Part shown: one piece after another, positions 13,024-25,666 of the stretch
Layout: each line of letters opens with the position of its first letter
Numbering within the stretch: the stretch's first letter is position 1
Assembly: GCA_033439265.1 (NCBI GenBank)
Contig: JAVTVX010000019.1
Location: forward strand, 3,231,501 to 3,295,500
Direction: 5' to 3'
DNA: 64,000 bases
Source: Dillenia suffruticosa
Taxonomy: Eukaryota > Streptophyta > Magnoliopsida > Dilleniales > Dilleniaceae
The notes under the pieces: model-generated
Database searches by the model: none
Told to the model about the DNA's origin: nothing
The model's input: the letters and a program-made list of their open reading frames with translations, nothing else
Position numbers and translations under genes: made by a program

Positions 13024-14525
13024 ATCAAAGAAAACAAAATTAAAATAACATCTTGGGCCAAAGGGAAAACGAAAATTGTAGCCAGGAGTTGGACTTTCAG
13101 AGATTATTTATTTCCAATCTGGCTAGGCCTTGCCGCTTGCCGCGGAGACAGCTCCACTGGGCCCAGAGTATATTTACGGAGACAAACGCAGTCCATTTAA
13201 ATTTTTTTACCCAGGTTAGTTGGGTTTTTCTTGTGCCTATCTTGGGCTCGGCTTAGCAATCTTTTTTCTTTTTTCTTTTTTTATTTTGTATTCATCGGGC
13301 CCTGACCAATCTGGTCTAAGTACTATAGGACTTGTTGTGGGGTTGCTTTCTCAAATCATTTTTCTTAATTCTCAGAATTCAAACTTAAGATCTCTATTTA
13401 AGAAAATAAAATATCTGATCATTTAATTCAAAAGATTTTGATACTCGGCTTAACGCGATGTTAGATCTTGTAGATTTAATTAGAGAAATGAAATTCCAAG
13501 CTAATACATCTTCAATTTAAAAGGGGTTTCCATTTCTTCTTCTGTCAGACTCAAAGTAAACCATCTTTCTTCGAGGGCCATGTTTTGTATTGTTCGATTT
13601 TTTTCGATTTATCTTTATTTTATTTTATTTTATTTATAATTAATTGGTATTTTAAATCATATTTCATTTAATTTACTTTAAACATTATCGGGCTCAATTT
13701 AGGAAGGAAAACTCTCTCTACGTAATTTTTTCTATTTCCAAGTTTCAAATCTGATATTTAACTAAGAGATTTAATACCATTACCTATTAAACTGACTGTC
13801 CGTTGATCAATTTACCTTTATTTTATTTTATCTTATTTAGAATACTTTCTAATTGAAGTAAAAAATAAAAAATAAAAATCATAGGATTTTACAAAACATA
13901 AATCATTTTAATATAAAAATGAGTAAAATATCATTTCATGAAAATCTTTTGTATTAGAATCTCATTTAATCTTAATTAAATCTAATCTCAACTTTTATAA
14001 AAAGCTCAAAAAAAAAAAATAGAAGAAGACAACATCAGATCGGATCACAATTCACTTAATTAAGGAACCCTTACTTCCCTAGTAGGTATGTATTGTATCC
14101 CTCACTCTCTCTCTCTCTCTCTCTCTCTGTGGATACCTTAAAAGGAATCTAATTTAAAGCATATATGTCTTCAGGGTGTTGTATAACAGCATGTTTAAAC
14201 CCACAGCACGAAGCATCAAAGTTGAAGACTATAACAAAAGATGGCCAAATATGATTCCACAGTAATTCAAAGTACAGAATGTCAATTATTATTTTTTTTC
14301 TTTTTTTCAAACAATAATATTATGAATTTATCCTAACAACTCCCCCAGTGGCTCATAAATGTGTCCGCATTGATACGTGTCTATCCGGACAATAATGCTT
14401 CACAACAGTGTCGATATAGATAACACCCCCCCCCCCAAAAAAAATTATTAACCGTTTTCTAAATTTCACTTATTCACTTCCCTTCTTCAAGAGCCCCCCG
14501 AATATTGTGACAAACCAAGCAAGTG

Positions 14526-14530
<5 letters not shown>
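13022..14530. other. No gene recognised
   Basis: Only short frames. Contains a (CT)n tract at 14103-14128, A/T-rich simple sequence and a C-run followed by an A-run (about 14428-14448). Confidence 0.45.

Positions 14531-14609
<79 letters not shown>
14531..14609. repeat. (GA)n microsatellite
   Basis: About 39 GA units followed by an imperfect GGGA/GAGA tail to about 14638. The Arg-Glu and Leu-Ser ORFs here are repeat artefacts. Confidence 0.97.
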
Positions 14610-14615
<6 letters not shown>

Positions 14616-14639
14616 AGAAGGAGAGAAGGAGAGAGAGAT

Positions 14640-15428
14640 CTACATTTTGCAGGGTCATGAATTCTTTTGTCCTCAATCGAATAAATTCTGTTAAAAGTTT
14701 TGAAAGACCACTTGATATTATATAGTCCACATGAATGACATATGAATTTAATCTCAGACATTAAACACTTTTAATTCAAATTTTAAAAATAAAAAAATAA
14801 ATTCATAATTATTCGACTCAAATTAATCAAATTTTCAGATATCGATATAATTCGAATATTGAAAAAAAAAAAAAAAAGCTCACAACTATTTAAATCAAAT
14901 TAATCAAATTTTCGGATATCGATATTCCAGTTAAAAAAATATATGTATATACACCCCCAACTACTTACATACACACAACAACTTGCATGCGCATGAAAGA
15001 TTTTGAGACAAAATACGAATGTTTCAAGAGTTTGCTAGAAGCTTATGATTTTGGCCCAAATTGGATTCGTGTCTGCTGTGCTCCTCTATGATAAATATAA
15101 TACACACACACATACATATATTACATGTGACAAAAGACCTATTAATTAAAACATGAGACGCCCATGACAGATGAAATTTTCCAAATACAAGTATAGTTCA
15201 AATTTTCATTGAGTTGTCCTTCTTACAGATCATGCTGAGAAGGCTAAAATACGAACTTTAGGAAAGAACAATGTTTTAGGAGTCGAGCCTGTGACATTAC
15301 GCATTTATGAAACGAATTGAGCATGTAGTCACATGCTGTCTGTCATCTGCTAGGCTTGACATTGATTCTAAGAAAAATATCACATGATTTTAGAAAAAAA
15401 GACTTACAGGAGAAAACATTCCTCTGTT
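14640..15428. other. No gene recognised
   Basis: AT-rich sequence. A phrase near 14812-14850 ('gactcaaattaatcaaattttc', then 'agatatcgatat') recurs at 14893-14925, an old local duplication of about 75-80 bp offset. Nothing else supported. Confidence 0.4.
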
Positions 15429-15446
15429 TATTTTCATAAACTTTCT

Positions 15447-15646
15447 TTGTTTTTTTTTTTTTTTTTGATATCTGGATCATCCGGTATCCGGGGTTTCACT
15501 CCGACTAATCCAGATCGAGGAGTCCGTCAAGCCTCAATCGAAGGGGTTCTCTCCCAATAATGTCTTTTCTATACCCAATGGGAGTCGAACTTCTGACCTG
15601 ATTAAGGGACGAAAGTACCATTCCCACTTACATCAACATATATCGG
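15447..15646 (-). mobile_element. tRNA-derived SINE with perfect 18-bp TSD
   Basis: Minus-strand SINE of about 200 bp flanked by identical 18-bp repeats at 15429-15446 and 15647-15664 (both 'tattttcataaactttct'). On the minus strand it has a box-A-like 'gatgtaagtgggaatgg' near its 5' end, a box B 'agttcgactccc' about 50 bp further on, a unique body, and an A-run at the 3' end. These are the standard parts of a pol III-transcribed SINE moved by LINE machinery. The fresh-looking TSD suggests a fairly recent insertion. Confidence 0.9.
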
Positions 15647-16031
15647 TATTTTCATAAACTTTCTGTCAAAGATACATACAAATTTCGGGGAATTCTACGT
15701 TACCTTAATGAACACGAATTTTTCTTTCAAAAAATCAAATTCACCCATAGGAAAAGAATTTCTTTTTAATTTTTTTCTTTTAGCATATTATCACACATTG
15801 TTCTGTGCAATCTTGCAGCGGCCTCATGTCCAAAGCAAGCTTCTTCTTCCTCATTGAATACTTCAACCACTTACGTCATGATTCACATCTGGGATACAGA
15901 AGACTCAAATTGAATCTGTCAATTTCAAATTACATTTGCACCTTTTCAAACCTTACCTAAAGATGAGACTAAATAACCATGTTATACGTTATTTGTAGTG
16001 AAAAGATAGATTCAAGGCGTAAATCATGGTT

Positions 16032-16088
16032 GTTCAAATTGCTGGGATATGATTATTTATTTCAAAAACCATATCCCAACAATTTGGA
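16032..16088. other. Short perfect-type hairpin
   Basis: Arms 16032-16051 and 16069-16088 pair at 18 of 20 positions around a 17-base loop. No known miRNA sequence was recognised in the arms. It could be a tiny MITE relic or a small-RNA precursor. Confidence 0.6.
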
Positions 16089-16238
16089 CCTATTTTGTGT
16101 CATTATAGATTTAAAGTGCTATTTTAATTAGTAATTATCTAGCACAATAGTGTAATAACGTGCAAAATTATTTGACAATTTTAATTATGTTATACATGTT
16201 TGCAAAGCAGCTAGAGTCTTCTCTGTCACCTAAAACCT

Positions 16239-16240
<2 letters not shown>

Positions 16241-16307
<67 letters not shown>
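16241..16307. repeat. (GA)n microsatellite
   Basis: About 33 GA units. Confidence 0.97.
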
Positions 16308-16310
<3 letters not shown>

Positions 16311-17599
16311 CTTCGATTTCAATTTCCAACAACTCTCTTTTATTTTTATTTTCTTTATAAATATCGATATTTAATAATTACGTTAATATCTATAATTTTA
16401 TTTAAAAAATAATAATATTTATTTAAAAAATAATAATATCAAGTCACTGAACCATTTGGACGTGGGTATACTTTGTCCTCTTTCTGGTCAAACAGAATTA
16501 CCAAAGTGGGATTTTCTTAATATCTTCGATATTGTGTCAGCACAAATTATTCTAAGAAATTGTAATCCTATTAGAGGTTTGAGAAAACAAAAAGGACGAC
16601 ATTGGAATTTTAAAACATGGTAATTTTGTAATTGCATGTGGCTTGAGAATTGAGGACCAGCCTGATGGGGACAAGGTTTTCTCCAATTTCGAATACCATC
16701 CCAGAAAAATATATATATATTAAATATGCTTACGATTTTTTAGAATTACAAAGTGCATTCTAGTTGGTTAACATTGTAGTAGAAATATGACAATAACGAA
16801 TCAAGGGTATTATAATAATGTCTAACAATACTAATTGTTTTGTCACCCTTTTGGCAAAGGTTTTTCTTTTCTCTTCTTATAGCTTAGCTACTGTAGACTT
16901 GACACCAAATTTTTGGTATTCGAGTTGGGTCGAGGAGTTTGATTAGTTATGCTTCGACTGGTGAATGGCTGACAAGTCAATCATAAAATTGGATTTTTTT
17001 TTTTTTTTTTAGGCAAGGTGAGTGAATATTGAGTGAAATGACAGCAAATCAACACCAAGTAAGCAAACTAATATGAAAAAATTTCATTGATAATTCTCTT
17101 TATTAGTAATAAAATTCGTTATTAATAATATTATGAGAAATTTTAATTTCTATCTTAGTTATTAAAGTAAAGAAAAATTCTCATGTTTATATAGTATACT
17201 TTGAAAATTGAATTAGTCGATATGATATTTGACATTTTTGTCCGACGGACTTCGTCTTAAAATGCTTATTTACTATAGCATGCTAGATTTGGACACCCCT
17301 GGTGACTAAGTTTTAAAATGTTTATTTTCAACAAAAGATTATAAAAATAGACCATTGAAAACTTGCATTTCTTGGAAAGAAACACGAATGTACAACCTAT
17401 GTTCCAGAACTATATATAAAAATGCGATTTATCTTGTGCATTCAGATATTTAAACATCTCTTGTTATATACAGATGATGTTATAAATATTTTATTTCTTT
17501 CATCGATCATAAAACTATATACACTTAAGTTTATATACTCTTCACTAAAACACAAACATTTGAGACTTCTAAAAACTTTCTCATGTTTTTCACTAGAAA
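16308..17599. other. No gene recognised
   Basis: AT-rich; may contain the eroded 5' part (gag region) of the copia element that follows, but I could not read a gag domain. Confidence 0.35.
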
Positions 17600-19903
17600 C
17601 ATAATACAAATGTTAAGATACTTAGAACAGATAACGGTGGGGAATATATGAGTAATGAATTTAGAAACTTTCTAGAAGAAAAATAAATAATCCACATCTT
17701 CTTGAAATAAAATGAAGTTGTCGAACGAAAGAATCGACATCTTCTTGAAATAGCAAGAACAATAATGTTCAATACTAACACTCCTAAAAAATTCTAGAGT
17801 GATTCAGTTAATGTAGCTACTCACCTTATCAGTTGCCTTGCCAATAAGGTACTCCAAGAGAAATCACCATTGGAGTTAATTACAAAAACCAAATTAGACA
17901 TTTTCCATCTTAAGATTTTTGGGTGTGTGTTATGTGCACGTCCCAGAACAAGTTAGGGACAAACTAGATAGAAAAGGTAGACTTGCATTTTCTACAATTT
18001 TTTAAATGTGATATATATGTTTTGATCTTGTAATTAACAAGTTATACATATTAAAAAATGTGATATTTGTGAAAAATGACTTTTATTTTGTAGAAATAGG
18101 ATGAGAAATTGCTTCAAAAGGGGAAGATTTGCAAGTCTTCCTATATGCTCTACAAGAACAAAATTATGCATCACAAAGAAAGGAAAGTTTGAAGGAAGGG
18201 GGAGAACTAAAGATCTCTTAACAAAGTGAAAATGGTAGATCTATATCTTCTAAGTTTGAAAAAAACAAGGAGTAAGGAGAAGATCAATCTCAGAATGACT
18301 CTTCCACAACTAAAGAAGAAGAGAAGTCAAGTGACTCACCACATCTCCTCCACCTCTTAGAAGGTCACCAACATTTGAGACTTCCCCGTCTAAATGGATG
18401 AACCGTAGGGTTTATTTCTCTAAAGTGAATTGATCACCCAAAATGGAGGAAGGCAATGAATGAAAAGCTAAATGCTTTCATTAATAATGGAATTTGGGAA
18501 ATAACAACTCTTCCGAGGGGAATAAAGTGGTGGAATGCAAATGGTTTTACAAGATTAAGTATAAAAATGATGACTCAATTGAGTAGTACAAGGCCAGACT
18601 TGTAGTCAGGAGATTCACTCAAACTTATGGGGTGGCTGACACGGAAACCTTTGCACCCATTGCAAAGATGAGCACCATTAGAGTTCTTATGTTTATTGTC
18701 ACCAATTGGAGTTGACTGATATATCAGATGGATGTCAAGAATGTTCTCCTACAAGGGGAACTAAAAGAGAAAGTTTACGTGCATATACCTCAAAAGCATA
18801 AAGGAAATGTATGCAGACCAAGGAAAACCGTTTACGGTCTCAAATGATTCCTACGAACCTAGTATGCAAAATTTAACTCAACTCTTCTTAGTAACAACTA
18901 TAATAGTGATTCATCCATATTCGCTAAAATTGGAAATGAAAAAATCACTATTGTATTCATTATCATAGCTACTAGGATTGACTCAAACCAAGTAGATCAA
19001 GTAAGAAAATTTCTTGAATCTAAATTTGAAGTTAAAGATTTAGGTTTACTAAAGTAATTTCTAGAAATAGAATTTGTTTACTCTATCAAGGGACTCATTT
19101 CATTTCAAAGAAATTATGCTCCTGATCTATCATAGGAAATAGGTGAATTGGGAGTGAAACCAGCCATTAACCCTATCTCAACCAATGATGAAGGAAAAGA
19201 GGATGATCATTCCCTCACAGATATGTCAAGATATCTTAGATTTATTGGGAAACTCATTTACCCAACTATTATCAGACCCGATATCACATATGTTATCAAC
19301 CAAATTAGTTAGCATATGCATACTCCTAATGTGGAAAATTGGCCAGCAGCAAACAGAATTTTAAGATGTCTCAAAGGAACTTCCAAAGAAGGATCTGGAT
19401 AAAAAACAACCAAAGTTTAGATTATGGGTTATTGTGTCACTGATTAGGCTAGTGACTCAAAGGACAGGAGATCCATCACTGGCTATTACATATTTGTTAG
19501 AGGAAACTTGGTGTCTTGGGAGAGCAAGAAGCAATCAATTATCTCAAGATCTAGTATAGAAATTGAATACTGAGCTATGACACCAGTGACCAGTGAAATT
19601 GTCTAGTTGAAGGCTTTGGTTGAAGAGTTGAGGTTTCTAAGTCTTCTATGATAATCAGTCTACGATCCACATCACCTCCAATCATGTCTTCTATGAAAGA
19701 ATGAAACATATATAAAGGTTTGATTGTCACTTTGTATAACAGAAGGTTGAAGACAAAACCATAGTTTTCGCACATGTAGAGCAATGAGTAGCTTCTTGTT
19801 ATTTTCATCAAAGAAACTATGGCACATGTAGAGCAAGCCACCTTCAAAACATTGTTAACAATTTAGGTTTTATAGACATCTGTTCGTCAAAATTGAGAGG
19901 AAA
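17600..19903 (+). pseudogene. Decayed Ty1/copia retrotransposon pol
   Basis: Translation in shifting plus frames gives copia pol domains in order. The integrase core comes first ('LRTDNGGEYMSNEF' at ~17612, 'VVERKNRHLLEIARTI' at ~17718). Reverse transcriptase follows ('MDVKNVLLQGELKEKVYV' at ~18730, 'VYGLK', 'KFEVKDLG' at ~19024). RNase H comes last ('SDSKDRRSITGYYIF' at ~19452, 'SWESKKQSIISRSSIEIEY' at ~19516). Many stops and frameshifts and an unrelated AT-rich stretch at about 17970-18100 show it is long dead. The integrase-before-RT order assigns it to Ty1/copia. No gag and no 5' LTR were found, so the 5' end is truncated or unrecognisable. Confidence 0.9.
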
Positions 19904-20400
19904 TGTTGAAAATATGGATCGTAATCGGTCCAAGAGAATACCTAAAGACTAGTCCCGAAGGATGCCAAGAAAAATACCCAGAAAATATTCTACGTGGGTT
20001 CTGGCCTAATTTGGTCTAGGCTGAAACCCAAACCCACAATGTTGCTGTTGTTAAGTTTTGATTAAAGTTTAAGGAGAGTCCTTCGTAAGGTTCAAAATAG
20101 AAGTTCAAATAAGTTTAGAAAATACCCATAACATAACCTATCGGAATATTTTGGACAGAATTTCTAACGGATAATTTTTTTATTAGTTTTATCTTTATTA
20201 GTTAATCTTTTGTCTCTACTTACTTGCCGATTGATTGATATTTTTTTTATAAATAAAACTCTCCTCTTTTCATTTTGTAAGGAAAAAATATTTTTTCTTA
20301 CATTGTTTGTTGTCTAAATTCTAAAAAATTTTCTTGTATTTAAATGTTTTTGAATTAATATAAAATCATTTATTTGCTCTAAATCATTTTTTGATATCAT
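19904..20400 (+). mobile_element. Probable 3' LTR of the copia element
   Basis: A purine-rich 'attgagaggaaa' tract directly after the RNase H remnant is followed by 'tgttgaaaatatgg', a typical copia LTR start. An LTR-like 'tataaataaaactctcct' lies near 20250. The 3' border is a guess because no partner LTR is present. Confidence 0.55.
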
Positions 20401-20577
20401 TGTTTCTACTAGTGCAATCAGTCCAAATCATTTGTTTGTCTGTTTCTCTCTATTAGCTAGACCTGTATTTGATTTTACAATTTAAATCTAACCGGTTTAA
20501 AACAAAATCTCAACCAAGCTAAACTATTTTCACCCCTAATTGTTTGAGATACCTCCGGTATGCAAAATTGCTGAAAT

Positions 20578-20715
20578 TGGGGGGCGGGGAGTGGGGGAAC
20601 CTTCTCAATGGGTGTCAAATTAAAGATTTCATGTCCTTCAAGGAATAGGACCAAAAGAAGGGTTGCAAATGTGGGTGGGGTGGGGGGGGGGGGGGGGCGT
20701 GGCGGGGGAAGGGAT
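20578..20715 (+). other. G-rich tract, quadruplex-prone
   Basis: Several G-runs including one uninterrupted run of about 17 Gs near 20682-20698, plus 'ggggggcggggagtggggg' around 20580. Such spacing fits G-quadruplex folding on the plus strand. It lies in the 3' flank of the cyclin gene. Confidence 0.7.
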
Positions 20716-20759
20716 ATTAGTGTGATGGGAGAATGTCCATAAAAAAAGTGGTCCTATAG

Positions 20760-21796
20760 TGCTCGTGCTGTTCCTTTCATCCCCGTCACACAGAGATCTC
20801 AATATGTGGGTCCTGAGTTCTGGGACAATGAAATCACATTATTTTGGGACCATCAAACCCTCCTTCGCCCCCCAAACGATTTTTAATACTCTCCTCTTCA
20901 AACCCATGAAGAGAGAGAAAAACAAGTACCCTTTCTCTCTCCCATCCCTCTCACTCTCAGAGGCTGCTTCCGATTTATTGTAAACTGTTTCAGGTCACAA
21001 ACGACTTTAATTGTGAATCACAACGAGACAGATCACCGTCCCCCTTCCCTATCTCCAAGGGTACAATGACCAATAAAGTCAACACACTTTGTTTTCCTCC
21101 GCTGACCAAAGTTAGGGCGGACCTGGACCAAATATTTATGTTCCCTAGCCCTCAATAATTATTATTCCTCTGCAGCCTTACTAAGAAACACAATGAAAAA
21201 TAAAATAAAAAAAAACAAAAGCACAAAAAACCGGAACACAAAAACAAAAATAAACACCCCATATACGTTTCACGGGGCTAAAATTCAAACCCCGCAAATC
21301 AAAGTTATGCAATGCCCATGTTTGTTTGGCCTCTAGTTCCCACCCCTTTTATTATACCACAAAGGTATAGTAATTAAAATTAATAAAAGTTATGAGAAAA
21401 GTTATTATTAAAAGCCAAAAAATTAAAATTAATAATAACAACAAATAAATATTAAAAATATTTTTTTTAATTATCTCAAATACTAAATGAGAATTAATTC
21501 GAAATATTAAATTAGCTGAATCAGCCATAAGCTTCATTCTAACAAGGAAAAAAAAAACAATGGGGAGCATTTTTACTCTTATTATGCCTTTTCCTTTTAC
21601 ATCTTATTATTCTTTTCCCCCTCATTTTGGGTCAAGTAGAAAAATACTTGATAAGAGTAAAGGAGGCCGTACGATATCAAAAGACAGCGATTTGGTCTAT
21701 GAGATATCAAGTTCCTCTCTCTCTATCTTTCCATTCCTCTCTCTCTCTCTCTCAAGCAAAAAAAAAAAAAAAAAGAAAATAGATTTCTCAGCAATG
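20760..21796. other. No gene recognised; 3' flank of the cyclin
   Basis: A pyrimidine-rich stretch around 20935-20955 and A/T-rich sequence at 21350-21480. The 74- and 82-codon plus ORFs lack recognisable domains. The 3' UTR of the minus-strand cyclin should lie in the last few hundred bases. Confidence 0.4.
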
Positions 21797-23244
21797 TTAA
21801 AACTGTGAAATCTGGAAAGAGTTTTCATTGGCCAACGCATTGACCTTCCTTCGCTTGATATCTCTCTCTGTAGTCTCGCTCTCTGAAGAAAAAGACCAGT
21901 GTTGGTCAAGCACGTTGACCACCGTCTCGCAGTCACCCTTCTTTGGCTCGAACTCCTCCCACTCCATCTCTTGCATTGTGTTGAAACACAAAAACAGAGT
22001 CTCCTGCAACCAAAAAATAAAACACTAAAAACATCGAAAACAATTTTGAAAAACAAAAATAAAAAAATAATTAATTAATAAAATAACTTACTTTATTTAC
22101 AAAAGGACAGCTAGAAATTGCTTCCTCGAAGCTATGGAATTGCGAAGGAAATAACTCATGACAAGCAGAGAGAAGTGCTGATGCTGAAATTACTGATGGC
22201 TTGAACCCCAAAAGCCTGATTTCTGAAAACACAAATTATTTGATACATAATTAGGAACATGATCCTAAATATCGCGGAAGATAATAATACTAATATGGAA
22301 AAGTACGAGATTTGTACAAAGATAAACACAAACATATGGAAAAGTAAAAACGACTACTAATATTGAGTATTTCACAGATGGGAAAAAAAATGATTACCCG
22401 ATTGAGATCTGAGGATGATTTCGACGGTTCGAGATTTGAGAGCGCCAACGCGAGGTGGGTCTTTGAGTATGAACAGAGAGATAAAGAAAGAGATGAAAGA
22501 GAAAGGTGTGATTGATCGCATTCGCCATTTGAGAGCGCCGAGAATCAGAAATTCCGTACGTTGTATTGTTCGCGTGTCGAATATGACACCTTTCCACTAT
22601 CACACATACACTTAGAACAGATTTCGAAATCTTGGAAACATAGTTTTCGGAATTACATTTTTTATAAAAAGAAAATTTGGCGAGAACTAACCTGGAAATT
22701 GGAGGTGGAAAACTTTGTTTTCCTCATCTTCACGGCTAGAGAAATACAGGAAACTGCGAGAAGGTGAAGAATCCACGGCTTTCCTTGCTGCAAAGAAAAA
22801 GGAATTAATAACTTAATAAACGTATGGGAAAATCGAAACATTCTTAAAATGTACTTATTCTTGTGTTAAATTTGGTTTCTTTTTACCGGAAGTTTAAGAG
22901 TGCAGAGAAAGCGATCGAGGTAGTTGACGGCAAGAAATGAGAGGTACGGATCCAAGTTGTTTGCGCAGAGCTGAAAACGAAGAACAATGGATTTAAACGA
23001 GATTAAAATCTGTAAAAAAAATGAAATAGAAAATATATATAGAGAGAGAGGGAGAGAAAGAGAGAGAGGATAAGTATGTATATACCTGCAGAATGAGAGA
23101 GATAATCTGATGACGAACAGAGACGAGAAAGTCTTTGGATTTGAGATTGGAGATGGAGCTGGGAGATGGCATGTGATCAGATTCGTGACCAAAGAGCGAT
23201 TCATGGTCGGCGACTGTAAGTGGGTTCTCGAGATCTAACTCCAT
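21797..23244 (-). CDS. CYCD6: D-type cyclin, CYCD6 class
   Basis: Regulatory subunit of a cyclin-dependent kinase, acting in the nucleus to promote G1/S and formative divisions. Six exons read on the minus strand: 23244-23086, 22970-22887, 22787-22692, 22596-22398, 22222-22092 and 22003-21797. All introns are GT-AG, phases agree, and the product is 291 residues. The cyclin box includes 'LAVNYLDRFL' (exon 2), 'KPWILHLLAVSCISLAVKM' (exon 3) and 'ILGALKWRMRSITPFSF' (exon 4). The cyclin-C part has 'LGFKPSVISASALL' (exon 5). The last exon ends with 'ETVVNVLDQ' and a basic 'KRRK', as in Arabidopsis CYCD6;1. The N terminus has no LxCxE retinoblastoma-binding motif, a known trait of CYCD6. In Arabidopsis this class acts downstream of SHORT-ROOT/SCARECROW; that role here is inferred. 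No defect was seen. Confidence 0.94.
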
Positions 23245-23351
23245 TGTACAGGGAGAGAGAGAGGTGTTTGATGTTTATTGAAGATGAAGGCAATTCATAA
23301 AAGAGGCCTAGTAGCTCATAAGGGAGAGAGGAACAGTGATGAGGAAAAGAC

Positions 23352-23377
<26 letters not shown>
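23352..23377. repeat. (GA)n microsatellite in cyclin leader
   Basis: About 13 GA units plus an imperfect extension, lying about 110 bp upstream of the cyclin ATG. It probably falls inside the 5' UTR, given the TATA box at 23460-23467. On the coding strand it reads CT. Confidence 0.9.
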
Positions 23378-23385
<8 letters not shown>

Positions 23386-23459
23386 GAGATGGGGGGAGGA
23401 TAGCTTGAAGTTTACTCCTCTAGCAGTTGCAGATGGGGAGGGCTCTCTTTTTGCTCTCT

Positions 23460-23467
23460 CTTTATAG
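23460..23467 (-). promoter_or_regulatory. TATA box of the cyclin gene
   Basis: 'ctataaag' on the minus strand, about 215 bp upstream of the start codon. It implies a transcription start near 23430 and a leader of roughly 185 nt containing the CT tract. Confidence 0.55.
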
Positions 23468-23510
23468 GCTTTTGCATTGGCATTTACCTGTTGGACACAC
23501 ACCCCGCTCT

Positions 23511-23532
23511 CTCTCTCTCTCTCTCTCTCTCT
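23511..23532. repeat. (CT)n microsatellite
   Basis: About 11 CT units about 45 bp upstream of the candidate cyclin TATA box. Confidence 0.95.
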
Positions 23533-25591
23533 GTCTGGGAAGGAATGTGTATGTATTTGATAATGGCGGGAACTACCATCATATGCGACTCGCTCATGTT
23601 AACAACCACGTGTCATTCCTAATATCGCCTAACAACCACATGTTCTGCATACCATGTATTTTACAATATCTTAACATTCAAATTAAAATACCAAAATTAT
23701 AAATTTTGACCAATTTCCATGCAGTTTCCTAACCATTCTTTATTATTCTAAAAACTTCATGAAACTTTCATTAGAATTTCTCAAAATCTGAAGTTACGAT
23801 ATGATACTTAATTACAAATTCAAAATACAAAAAAAAATTCTTGAAATTGATAAAAAGAGAAAAAACATAAAATGATATCATAAAAATAATAATATAGCAA
23901 TAAGATTGGAAATAGAAATATTGTAAAAATATTCCAAAATTTTCTTCAAATTCCATTATACGCTCTGTATATACGTTATGTGCAAGGTGCATGTATGCAT
24001 GAATGGGACCAACGAAAGTGATCAAATCATGAAGCTTAGCCAAATTCTACTTGAAAATTGATAGTTGACCTAATAAATAAAAGTATTATTTAAAAAAAAA
24101 AAATTCGAATTAAAAATTTAGAAATAAAAAATACTATATTAAAAAAGTTTTTTTTTTAAAAATTGAATTTGATAATATTTAAATCGAATTAATCATTAGA
24201 TACGGATTAATTATTAACATGAATCGGTGACAAAACGCCCATTATAATCTACTGCCACATTAGGAGGATAAGAATGAGCTCCATTTGGCAACACCCACAT
24301 GACTTTTCATTCACTGTTTCAAGGTACAATGTTACAGTTCTAGTACAACGTTTTAGGTTATACATGATAATACTACAATATTATATAGTACTACTTGGAA
24401 AAAGAATAGTAAAACATTAATACCATTTTAGATATAATAATTTTCAGTATTAGCGTGTTACTCTTTTACCATTTTGTAAATATATTACAATTAGTTATAT
24501 TATTAATTTTTTTAATAATTAATTATAATTGTAAAATCTAGTTTTAGGGTTGGTTTAGGTTATAGTTGATAGTCATAGTATATTATTTGAGTGCCTATTC
24601 TAAAAGAATATTAAATCCATAATACAAAAATCATTATATAATAATTTTTTTTCTAAATTTTGCCTTTACAACAATGCTCTTACTCAAAACAAACCAAATC
24701 AAACCCTCCCCTTCCCAAACCCAACACCAAAAGAAATTGCAAATCGTTCAAATGCAATTTCTCTCGAATTCAAGCTAAAAAATAAGAAAAAGAAAAATAT
24801 TCCTTACCTCAACCTCTCAAGACTAGAACTTTTCGGTAGCTTAAACTGTTAATATCAGATTTAGATTTGATTCGCAAGTAAAACTTTGAATCAAAAAGTC
24901 AAATTAATCTAAACTATAAATCATTTGAAAATAAGTTATTATATAATTAAAACCATAATTAAAATTGTATCATACGTCGTCTATAATACTGTAATATGTT
25001 TAATGATCGATTATGTATAAATTTTGTTGAATTAATTTAACTCACATCGATTTATTGTTATAGGCCTTTGAATTTATATTATATGAACATGTTATAAGAA
25101 ACTTTTATAGTATGTTTATTGATTGATTCCATAGAGACTTCTTAAATTTAATTCAATTATTTTATGTAGACCTGTTGAAATAACTTTATGAATTTATATA
25201 ACATAAACTTGTTTGTGTAATCTTATTATAACTTATTTAAAAATTGATCGTATACATATTTGTTCGATTAATTGATATTATGTAAGTTTCTCCCAATAAA
25301 CTCAAGTGATATTAGCAATCGAGTGAAATGATATAGTTTTATTATAATAGTTCAGAAAATTAAATTATATATATTATTAAAATATCAGAAAAAAGTACAC
25401 ATTAATTGAATCTAAACTTATAAATTAAGTTTGTTAATATTTGGTTAATATTTCTATAAAATTATACATCTGAATATAAATTTGTGGTCTGAAAATTTTT
25501 AAGTGTGATCTTAAGTTTGATTAAGTTTTAGATTTGGTTCGTAAGATTCAAATTGCTACAAAGTATTTTGAACACCCTATGAAAAGTCACC

Positions 25592-25594
<3 letters not shown>
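23533..25594. other. No gene recognised
   Basis: Very AT-rich. The 90-codon minus ORF at 23771-24043 is low-complexity with no known domain. No repeat family was recognised. Confidence 0.5.

Positions 25595-25662
<68 letters not shown>
25595..25662. repeat. (CT)n microsatellite
   Basis: About 34 CT units, uninterrupted. No gene was found beside it. Confidence 0.97.

Positions 25663-25666
<4 letters not shown>

Noticed and set aside
14474-14761. Leu-Ser and Arg-Glu repeat ORFs at GA/CT tracts (also 3238-3510 and 25528-25799)
   Set aside because: They are direct translations of dinucleotide microsatellites.
20759-20983. 74-codon plus ORF upstream of the cyclin 3' end
   Set aside because: CT-rich composition explains the Ser/Leu/Pro content; no domain and no splice partners.
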